Shown piece after piece: positions 20,459-27,097 of a stretch of 64,000 bases of DNA. The notes under the pieces were generated by a model, which was given only the letters and a program-made list of their open reading frames with translations, ran no database searches and was not told the DNA's origin. The stretch comes from Streptomyces sp. DH41 (GTDB lineage Bacteria > Actinomycetota > Actinomycetes > Streptomycetales > Streptomycetaceae): contig NZ_JARVKY010000007.1 of the NCBI RefSeq assembly GCF_029813785.1, positions 186,001 to 250,000 of the forward strand. Reading direction: 5' to 3'. A program made the position numbers and the translations under genes. Within the stretch, counting starts at the first letter, position 1; the number at the start of each line of letters is the position of its first letter.

Positions 20459-21496
20459 ATGACCCCTGCCGCAGACGGCTTCCGCATGCCCGCCGAATGG
20501 GCCCCGCACGAACGCACCTGGATGGCGTGGCCGGGCCCCAACCCCACCTTCGAGGACCCCGGGGACCTGGCCGCCGCGCGTATCGCCTGGGCGTCGGTCG
20601 CCCGTGCCGTCCGCCGCTTCGAGCCGGTCACGGTGGTGTGCGGACCGGGCCGGTCGGCCGAGGCACGCGCCCTGCTGGGCGACGGCATCGAGACGGTCGA
20701 ACACGACCTGGACGACGCCTGGATGCGCGACATCGGCCCCACCTTCCTCACCCGGGGCGGCGAGTTGGCCGCCGTCGACTGGACCTTCAACGGCTGGGGC
20801 GCCCAGGAGTGGGCCCACTGGGAGCACGACGCGAAGATCGGCCGTCACGTCGCCGGCCTCGCGGGCGCCCGCACGTACAGCTCCCCGCTGGTCAACGAGG
20901 GCGGCGGCATCCACGTCGACGGCGAGGGCACCGTGCTGCTCACCGAGACCGTGCAACTCGGCCCCGAGCGCAACCCCGGCTGGACGAAGGAGCGGGTCGA
21001 GGCGGAGATCCACGCCCACCTCGGCACCCGCAAGGCGATCTGGCTGCCGCGCGGCCTCACCGGCGACTACCCACCGCACGGCTTCGGCACCCTGGGCCAC
21101 ATCGACATCCTCGCCGCCTTCGCCCGCCCCGGCGTCGTCGTCGCCCACCACCAGCCGGACCCCGCCCACCCCGACCACGAGGTGACGCGGGAGGCCATCG
21201 GTATCCTGCGCTCCGCCACCGACGCCCGGGGCCGCCCCCTGGAGGTCGTCGAGGTGCCCGCCCCGACCACCCTGGAGGCCGACGGCCACTGGGCCGACTA
21301 CTCGTATGTCAACCACTACCTCTGCAACGGCGGCGTCGTCCTCTGCGGCTTCGACGACCCGCGCGACGAGGTCGCGGCCGGCATCTTCCGCCGGCTCCAC
21401 CCGCGGCGGACGGTGACCCTGGTGGACGCGCGCACGATCTTCGCGGGCGGCGGCGGCATCCACTGCGTCACGCAGCAGCAGCCGAAGGCGGGCTGA
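20459..21496 (+). CDS. aguA: Agmatine deiminase (peptidylarginine-deiminase family)
   Basis: Guanidine-modifying enzyme (345 residues) expected to turn agmatine into N-carbamoylputrescine and ammonia. Family motifs in order: PAEWAPHERTWMAWP, DAWMRDIGPTF (substrate Asp), NEGGGIHVDGEGTVLLTE, TLGHIDILAAF (catalytic His and Asp), and the C-terminal nucleophile region GGGGIHCVTQQQP with the catalytic Cys. It follows ureC by 10 bp in one operon. The usual partner AguB, which hydrolyses carbamoylputrescine, is not present; a urease-like enzyme is in its place. Confidence 0.92.
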   Translation: MTPAADGFRMPAEWAPHERTWMAWPGPNPTFEDPGDLAAARIAWASVARAVRRFEPVTVVCGPGRSAEARALLGDGIETVEHDLDDAWMRDIGPTFLTRGGELAAVDWTFNGWGAQEWAHWEHDAKIGRHVAGLAGARTYSSPLVNEGGGIHVDGEGTVLLTETVQLGPERNPGWTKERVEAEIHAHLGTRKAIWLPRGLTGDYPPHGFGTLGHIDILAAFARPGVVVAHHQPDPAHPDHEVTREAIGILRSATDARGRPLEVVEVPAPTTLEADGHWADYSYVNHYLCNGGVVLCGFDDPRDEVAAGIFRRLHPRRTVTLVDARTIFAGGGGIHCVTQQQPKAG

Positions 21497-21595
21497 CGGC
21501 GGGGCGACGGCGATGATCGGGTAGAACGTACGGGTGAATGTATCGCCCTGCACAGCCCGCGGACACCGGCCGGACGCGGCCCCGGTGACCTCCGC

Positions 21596-22207
21596 ATGAG
21601 CACCCCCGGCGCCCGCCGCCGCACCCCCGCCCCGCCGCGCGAGCACGTCCTCGCCGCCGCCATGGAGATGATCGCCGACAGCGGTCTGGAGAAGCTCACC
21701 ATGGCGGCGCTCGGCCGCGAGGTCGGCATGAGCAGCGGCCACCTCCTGTACTACTTCCGGTCCAAGGACGAACTGCTGCTGCGCACCCTGGAGTGGAGCG
21801 AGGGCCGCCTCGGCGTCGAACGCGGCCGGCTGCTCACCCGCCCCGGGACGGCCCGCGAACGCCTCCACGCCTACGTCGACCTGTACGTCCCCGACGGGCA
21901 CCGCGACCCGCACTGGACCCTGTGGCTGGAGGTCTGGAACCGCTCGCAGAACGCCGCCGACCAGGCCCGCGACCGGCAGGCCGCCATCGAGGGCGCCTGG
22001 CACCGCGACCTGGTCGCGCTGCTCGCCGAGGGCGTCTCACGCGGCGAGTTCCGGCCCGTGGACCCCGACCGCTTCGCATCCCGGCTGCGCGCCCTCCTCG
22101 ACGGCTTCGCCATTCACGTGGCGATCGGGCTGCGGGGGACGGACCGGGCGCAGGTTCTCGGCCACGTACGGGAGTTCCTGACGGACGGCCTCTTCGCGGA
22201 CGCCTGA
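21596..22207 (+). CDS. TetR-family transcriptional regulator
   Basis: A 203-residue regulator. The N-terminal helix-turn-helix is clear: REHVLAAAMEMIADSGLEKLTMAALGREVGMSSGHLLYYFRSKDELL in segments over residues 17-63, ending in the YYFxSKDEL signature. The C-terminal ligand domain resembles the BetI-like group (WLEVWNRSQN, VDPDRFASRLRALLDGFAIHVAIGL). It lies 99 bp after aguA on the same strand, so it is the natural candidate for the paired operators before the urease-like operon. No copy of that operator is seen in front of its own gene. Confidence 0.9.
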   Translation: MSTPGARRRTPAPPREHVLAAAMEMIADSGLEKLTMAALGREVGMSSGHLLYYFRSKDELLLRTLEWSEGRLGVERGRLLTRPGTARERLHAYVDLYVPDGHRDPHWTLWLEVWNRSQNAADQARDRQAAIEGAWHRDLVALLAEGVSRGEFRPVDPDRFASRLRALLDGFAIHVAIGLRGTDRAQVLGHVREFLTDGLFADA

Positions 22208-22456
22208 GCCTCTGCCCGGGTTGTACGTCATACGGCCGATCGACCCGCGCCGTGCGACGCGTCCGCCTCGGGGAGCCTCCGGCGCGGGGCCGGGGGAGAG
22301 GCGTCCAGGGCTCGGGCACGATCGTCTGGCTGGACCACGACGGCGAGTCCGACGGGTTCGTCCGCCGCCTGAACTGAACATCCACCGCTCGCATCCTGAG
22401 ACGGACGGTGAGCACGGGACAGACTGTGCCAGACTGCCCCCGTGCTCTCGTTCGCC

Positions 22457-22492
22457 ATGATTATTGGCAGCAGGCGCGCCGGTCCGCAGTGA
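22457..22492 (+). CDS. cimA leader peptide MIIGSRRAGPQ
   Basis: An 11-residue reading frame with two isoleucine codons directly after the start. An in-frame GTG at 22442 would extend it to MLSFAMIIGSRRAGPQ. Neither start has a strong ribosome site, so it may be translated from a leaderless transcript (CAGACT at 22430-22435 is a weak -10). A terminator hairpin follows 55 nt later and then citramalate synthase, an isoleucine-pathway enzyme, so the Ile codons make sense as the sensor of an attenuator. Confidence 0.7.
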   Translation: MIIGSRRAGPQ

Positions 22493-22546
22493 CCACCACG
22501 TACGACCAGGTACGGGTGGACACCGTCGTCCTCGACCCGCGCGCAG

Positions 22547-22572
22547 ACCTCTCGCACCCGCGAGAGGTTTTT
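22547..22572 (+). terminator. cimA attenuator hairpin
   Basis: CCTCTCGC (22548-22555) pairs perfectly with GCGAGAGG (22560-22567) around ACCC, followed by five T, then CG and four more T. It lies between the Ile-rich leader peptide and cimA, as an attenuator should. Confidence 0.85.
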
Positions 22573-22680
22573 CGTTTTCCTGGCCCACCTCCAGCCGGGA
22601 AGAGAGCGCGAGGGATCATAGACGGACGGTGGAACCGGTCATTCCGGTAGACCGAGATCCCCTACAGGAGTCTTCAGATC

Positions 22681-24285
22681 ATGACCGCACCCAGCGAACT
22701 CGACGATTCGTTCCACGTCTTCGACACCACCCTGCGCGACGGCGCGCAGCGCGAGGGCATCAACCTCACGGTCGCGGACAAGCTGGCCATCGCACGGCAC
22801 CTGGACGACTTCGGTGTGGGCTTCATCGAGGGCGGCTGGCCCGGCGCGAACCCCCGGGACACCGAGTTCTTCGCCCGCGCCCAGCAGGAGATCGACTTCC
22901 GCCACGCCCAGCTGGTCGCCTTCGGCTCCACGCGCCGCGCGGGGGCCACGGCCGCCGAGGACCACCAGGTCAAGGCGCTCCTGGAGTCCGGAGCCCCGGT
23001 GATCACCCTGGTCGCCAAGTCCCACGACCGGCACGTCGAGCTCGCCCTGCGCACCACGCTCGACGAGAACCTGGCGATGGTGCGGGACACCGTCTCCCAC
23101 CTCGTCGCGCAGGGCCGCCGGGTCTTCGTCGACTGCGAGCACTTCTTCGACGGCTACCGCGCCAACCCCGAGTACGCGAAGGCCGTCGTCCGCGCCGCCT
23201 CGGAAGCGGGCGCCGACGTGGTCGTCCTGTGCGACACCAACGGCGGCATGCTCCCGGCGCAGATCCAGGCCGTGGTCGGCACGGTGCTGGCCGACACCGG
23301 TGCCCGGCTCGGCATCCACGCCCAGGACGACACCGGCTGCGCCGTCGCCAACACCCTCGCCGCGGTGGACGCGGGCGCGACCCACGTCCAGTGCACGGCG
23401 AACGGCTACGGCGAGCGGGTCGGCAACGCCAACCTGTTCCCGGTCGTGGCCGCGCTGGAGCTGAAGTACGGCAAGCAGGTCCTGCCCGAGGGCCGGCTCA
23501 GCGAGATGACACGCATCTCGCACGCCATCGCCGAGGTCGTCAACCTCACCCCCTCCACCCACCAGCCCTACGTCGGCGTCTCGGCCTTCGCGCACAAGGC
23601 CGGCCTGCACGCCTCCGCGATCAAGGTCGACCCGGACCTCTACCAGCACATCGACCCGGAGCTGGTCGGCAACACCATGCGGATGCTGGTCTCCGACATG
23701 GCCGGCCGCGCCTCCATCGAGCTCAAGGGCAAGGAGCTCGGCATCGACCTCGGCGGCGACCGGGAACTGGTCGGCCGGGTCGTCGAGCGCGTGAAGGAAC
23801 GCGAGCTGGCGGGCTACACCTACGAGGCCGCCGACGCGAGCTTCGAACTCCTGCTGCGCGCGGAGGCCGAGGGCAGCCCCCTGAAGTACTTCGACGTGGA
23901 GTCCTGGCGCTCGATCGCCGAGGACCGCCCCGACGGCTCCCACGCCAACGAGGCCACCGTCAAGCTCTGGGCCAAGGGCGAGCGCATCGTCGCCACGGCG
24001 GAGGGTAACGGCCCGGTCAACGCCCTGGACCGCGCCCTGCGCGTCGCCCTGGAGAAGATCTACCCGGAGCTGGCCAAGCTGGACCTCGTCGACTACAAGG
24101 TCCGCATCCTGGAGGGCGTGCACGGCACCCAGTCCACGACCAGGGTCCTCATCTCCACCAGCGACGGGACGGGGGAGTGGTCCACGGTGGGCGTCGCGGA
24201 GAACGTCATCGCCGCCTCCTGGCAGGCACTGGAGGACGCGTACACGTACGGGCTGCTGCGGGCGGGGGTCACGCCCGCGGGATGA
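22681..24285 (+). CDS. cimA: (R)-Citramalate synthase CimA
   Basis: Enzyme of the DRE-TIM aldolase superfamily (534 residues) condensing pyruvate and acetyl-CoA to citramalate, opening the threonine-independent route to 2-ketobutyrate and isoleucine. Motifs: FDTTLRDGAQREGINLTVADK (metal Asp and catalytic Arg; residues about 14-34), FIEGGWPGANPRD, VFVDCEHFFDGYRANP, LCDTNGGMLP, GIHAQDDTGCAVAN (metal His), and the C-terminal LeuA-dimer regulatory domain from about residue 400. The N-terminal signature fits citramalate synthase rather than isopropylmalate or homocitrate synthase. The leader with two Ile codons supports this. CAGGAG precedes the ATG. Confidence 0.9.
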   Translation: MTAPSELDDSFHVFDTTLRDGAQREGINLTVADKLAIARHLDDFGVGFIEGGWPGANPRDTEFFARAQQEIDFRHAQLVAFGSTRRAGATAAEDHQVKALLESGAPVITLVAKSHDRHVELALRTTLDENLAMVRDTVSHLVAQGRRVFVDCEHFFDGYRANPEYAKAVVRAASEAGADVVVLCDTNGGMLPAQIQAVVGTVLADTGARLGIHAQDDTGCAVANTLAAVDAGATHVQCTANGYGERVGNANLFPVVAALELKYGKQVLPEGRLSEMTRISHAIAEVVNLTPSTHQPYVGVSAFAHKAGLHASAIKVDPDLYQHIDPELVGNTMRMLVSDMAGRASIELKGKELGIDLGGDRELVGRVVERVKERELAGYTYEAADASFELLLRAEAEGSPLKYFDVESWRSIAEDRPDGSHANEATVKLWAKGERIVATAEGNGPVNALDRALRVALEKIYPELAKLDLVDYKVRILEGVHGTQSTTRVLISTSDGTGEWSTVGVAENVIAASWQALEDAYTYGLLRAGVTPAG

Positions 24286-24373
24286 GTGCCGGGGGGCGGG
24301 CGGGGGGGGGTGCCGGTTTTTTCCGGGTCCGCACTGATGTCTTATCGAGGCGGATTCGGGTACTTTCGAACGT

Positions 24374-25717
24374 ATGACGGACGCACGTGTTCGAGTCCTC
24401 ATACGCCTCCTGGTCGCGCCGGTCGTCGCCGCGCTGGCGGTGCTGATGGCCGGTGCGCCCGGCGCGCAGGCGGCCACCGACGTCTCCGAGATCGGCGCCG
24501 CCCTGCGCGAGAGTCCCGTCTACGTGGACCCGGCCGCCACCGACCTGCTGTCGTCGTCGGACGCCGAGGCGCTCGCCGACAAGATCGAGGACGCGAACGA
24601 ACCCGTCTTCGTCGCCGTCCTCCCGGCCGACTACCCGACCGGGAACCTCTTCCAGAACCTCCGCACCGAGACCGGCATCACCGGCCTGTACGGCATCCGC
24701 CTCGGCGACGAGTTCGACGCGCGCGCCGACAGCCGGGTGCTCAGCCGCCAGGGCGTGGACAACCTGGTCACGGCGGCCCAGGGCGCCGGAGACGCCAAGG
24801 CCCAGCTGAACGACTTCGTGGACGACGCGCTGCGCAGCGTACGCGGCTCCGCGCCCTCCTCCTGGGACTCCGGCGGCGCCTCCGCGCCGACCGGCGCCCT
24901 GATCACCGCCGGCGCGGTCGTGGTGGTAGGGGGCGCGGGCGTCTACGCCCTCTCCCGGCGCAACCGGCACCGCAGGGAGGAGGAGCAGCGGGAGGCGCTG
25001 GAGCGGCTGCGGGTGGTGGTCGACGAGGACATCACGGCGTTCGGCGAGGAACTGGACCGCCTGGACTTCCACCCGGCGGAACCGCGCGCCGACGACGCGA
25101 TGCGCACGGACTACGAACGCGCCCTCGACGCCTACGAGCAGGCCAAGACGTTCATGGCGGACGCCCGTAAACCGGAGGACGTGCGCGCCGTGACCCAGGC
25201 CCTGGAGGACGGCCGCTTCTCGCTCGCGCAGCTCTCGGCCCGGCGCGAGGGCAGGCCGCTGCCCGAACGCCGCCCGCCCTGCTTCTTCGACCCGCGCCAC
25301 GGCCCGTCGGTCGCCGACGTCACCTGGACCCCACCGGGCGGCGCCACCCGCGAGGTCCCCGTCTGCGCGGCCGACCGGACCCGGCTGTCCGACGGCCGGG
25401 ACCCGATGATCCGCGAGGTGGACACCGAGTACGGCCGCCGCCCCTACTGGGACGCGGGCCCGGCCTACGGCCCCTGGGCGGGCGGATACTTCGGCGGCGG
25501 CATCCTGCCCGGCCTGCTGGTCGGCACCATGCTGGGCGGCATGATGGCGGGCCCGGCCTACGGAGCCGGCTACGGCGCCGGCTACGGCGACTTCGGCGGC
25601 GGCGACGTCTCCGGCGCCGACTTCGACCCCGGCGACTTCGGGGGCGGTTTCGGCGGCGGCGACTTCGGCGGTGGCGGTGGGTTCGGCGGCGGTGGCGACT
25701 TCGGCGGAGGCTTCTGA
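24374..25717 (+). CDS. Exported membrane protein with glycine-rich tail (TPM-like)
   Basis: A 447-residue protein. Residues about 1-33 form a signal peptide ending in APGAQAA. An extracellular domain (about 35-165) resembles TPM-like domains (EPVFVAVLPADYPTGN, GVDNLVTAAQ). One membrane helix follows (about 176-196) and then basic residues RRNRHRREEEQ, so the rest is cytosolic: a helical part and a final Gly/Phe/Asp-rich repeat (GGGFGGGDFGGGG) of about 75 residues. The role is unknown. It starts 88 bp after cimA; the gap contains a G-run (24289-24310) and a T6 tract but no clear hairpin. Confidence 0.75.
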   Translation: MTDARVRVLIRLLVAPVVAALAVLMAGAPGAQAATDVSEIGAALRESPVYVDPAATDLLSSSDAEALADKIEDANEPVFVAVLPADYPTGNLFQNLRTETGITGLYGIRLGDEFDARADSRVLSRQGVDNLVTAAQGAGDAKAQLNDFVDDALRSVRGSAPSSWDSGGASAPTGALITAGAVVVVGGAGVYALSRRNRHRREEEQREALERLRVVVDEDITAFGEELDRLDFHPAEPRADDAMRTDYERALDAYEQAKTFMADARKPEDVRAVTQALEDGRFSLAQLSARREGRPLPERRPPCFFDPRHGPSVADVTWTPPGGATREVPVCAADRTRLSDGRDPMIREVDTEYGRRPYWDAGPAYGPWAGGYFGGGILPGLLVGTMLGGMMAGPAYGAGYGAGYGDFGGGDVSGADFDPGDFGGGFGGGDFGGGGGFGGGGDFGGGF

Positions 25718-25718
25718 C

Positions 25719-25781
25719 CGGGCTGCGAGTTCCCGTAGGCGGGCTGCGAGTTCCCGTACGCGGGTCGCGAGTTCGCTGTAC
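25719..25781. repeat. Three tandem 21-bp repeats
   Basis: Copies at 25719-25739, 25740-25760 and 25761-25781 share CGGGCTGCGAGTTCCCGTA; the first two differ only at the last two bases and the third has diverged. They lie between the Gly-rich protein gene and the next gene; 21 bp equals two helical turns. Confidence 0.85.
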
Positions 25782-25819
25782 AGGGGGCCCGGGGAACGCT
25801 CGTTCGCTAACGTGAGCCC

Positions 25820-26398
25820 ATGCCGCATACTCCCGCGCTCCTCGTCATCGACATGCAGAACGCCACGGTCGGCATCGCCCACCGGCCCACCGAGACCGTC
25901 GCCGTGATCGCGGGGCTGAGCGAGCGGGCCCGGGCGGCCGGCGTGCCCGTGGTGACGGTGCGGCAGCGGGGGCAGGATCTGGTGCCCGGCACCGAAGGGT
26001 GGCGGGTGGTGCCGGAGCTGGCGCCGCGGCCGGGGGAGCCGGTCGTCGACAAGACGACACCGGACAGCTTCCTGGACACCGACCTCGCCGAGATCCTCCA
26101 GGCCCACGGCGTCACCGAGGTGATCGTGACCGGGTTCGCCACGGAGGTCTGCGTGGACACCACGGCGCGGCAGGCGCTGAGCCGGGGTTACGACCTGGTC
26201 GTCGTGGCCGACGGGCACACCACGTCGCGGCGGAGCGCGGCGGACGCCGGTGATCTGATGCCCGCGGACCGCTCGATCGCCCAGTACAACACGGTCTACG
26301 GGATGATCGGCTGGCCCGGCCGGAGTATCCGGGTCCGGGCCGCCGCCGACGTGGACTTCGCCGCTCGCGAGGAGGCGCGGGGCGTCACGCCTGCTTGA
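25820..26398 (+). CDS. Isochorismatase-family cysteine hydrolase
   Basis: A 192-residue hydrolase of the isochorismatase/nicotinamidase fold. The catalytic triad is recognisable: Asp in ALLVIDMQN (residue about 11), Lys in PVVDKTTPDSF, and the nucleophilic Cys in VTGFATEVCVDTTARQAL. The sequence GYDLVVVADGHTT is typical of the family. The substrate is unknown; small amidases of this type act on nicotinamide, carbamoyl compounds or similar. Its 3-prime end overlaps the convergent yceI-type gene by 14 bp. Confidence 0.88.
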   Translation: MPHTPALLVIDMQNATVGIAHRPTETVAVIAGLSERARAAGVPVVTVRQRGQDLVPGTEGWRVVPELAPRPGEPVVDKTTPDSFLDTDLAEILQAHGVTEVIVTGFATEVCVDTTARQALSRGYDLVVVADGHTTSRRSAADAGDLMPADRSIAQYNTVYGMIGWPGRSIRVRAAADVDFAAREEARGVTPA

Positions 26399-26942
26399 TC
26401 GCGGAGATGTCGAAGCTCAGCTTGATCTTGTCGGAGACCAGCACGCCTCCGGTCTCCAGGGCGGCGTTCCAGGTGAGCCCCCACTCCGAGCGCTTGATCT
26501 CCGCCTTGCCCTCGAAGCCGACGCGCTCGTTGCCGAACGGGTCCTTGGCGGCGCCGTTGAACTCCAGGTCGATGGTGAGCGGCCTGGTGGTGCCGAGGAT
26601 CGTGAGGTCGCCGGTGACGCGGTAGTCGTCGTCGCCCAGGGCCTCCGCCTTGGTGGACCGGAAGGTCATCTTCGGGAACTCGTCCGTCTTGAAGAAGTCC
26701 GAGCTCTTGAGGTGGCCGTCGCGGTCGGCGGACCCGGTGTCGATGCTGTCCATCGTGATGTCGAGGGACGCCGTGGAGCGGGCCGGCTCGGCGCCGTCCA
26801 GGTGCAGCTCGCCGCTGAAGTCGAGGAACTTGCCCTTGACGTTGGTGACCATGGCGTGGCGTGCCGTGAAGCCGATCGTCGTGTGCGCGGGGTCGATCGT
26901 GTAGTCGCCGGTCAGGGTGGCGAGGTCGGGGGTGGTGGTCAT
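26385..26942 (-). CDS. YceI-family lipid-binding protein
   Basis: A 185-residue lipocalin-like YceI protein, proposed in other bacteria to bind polyisoprenoid lipids. Signatures: GDYTIDPAHTTIGFTARHAMVTNVKG near the N terminus, GHLKSSDFFKTDEFPKMTF in the centre, and KAEIKRSEWGLTWN toward the end. There is no signal peptide, so it is cytosolic here. The start at 26942 follows AGGAGG; an upstream frame extension is rejected. Two overlapping palindromes (26987-27008) lie about 50 bp upstream and probably control it. Confidence 0.9.
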   Translation of the reverse strand: MTTTPDLATLTGDYTIDPAHTTIGFTARHAMVTNVKGKFLDFSGELHLDGAEPARSTASLDITMDSIDTGSADRDGHLKSSDFFKTDEFPKMTFRSTKAEALGDDDYRVTGDLTILGTTRPLTIDLEFNGAAKDPFGNERVGFEGKAEIKRSEWGLTWNAALETGGVLVSDKIKLSFDISAIKQA

Positions 26943-26986
26943 GGTGTTCCTCCTGGTCGTGATCGGAGCCGGGCGATGGTGCTCGG

Positions 26987-27008
26987 CAACATGATGTTGA
27001 ATGTTCAA
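26987..27008. promoter_or_regulatory. Overlapping palindromes between yceI-type and lyase genes
   Basis: CAACATGATGTTG (6+1+6, perfect) overlaps TTGAATGTTCAA (5+2+5, perfect). They sit in the divergent gap between the YceI gene and the lyase gene and resemble MarR-type operators (TTGAA-N-TTCAA). No MarR gene is adjacent in this window. Confidence 0.55.
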
Positions 27009-27097
27009 CCAGTCCAACGGTCACGACTGTAGACCTATTCCGCACGGGCTTCAACGCTTTCGCGCGGCGCCCCGTGAATCGGGGAAAGGTCATGAGC

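Noticed and set aside
22252-22377. 41-residue frame ending TIVWLDHDGESDGFVRRLN
   Set aside because: Protein-like at its end but no ribosome site or recognisable family, and it precedes the cimA leader region; too weak to call.
24269-26218. Minus-strand frame with heptad-like RELAA repeats
   Set aside because: The repeats are only the translation of the 21-bp tandem DNA repeats, and the rest is the antisense of real genes.
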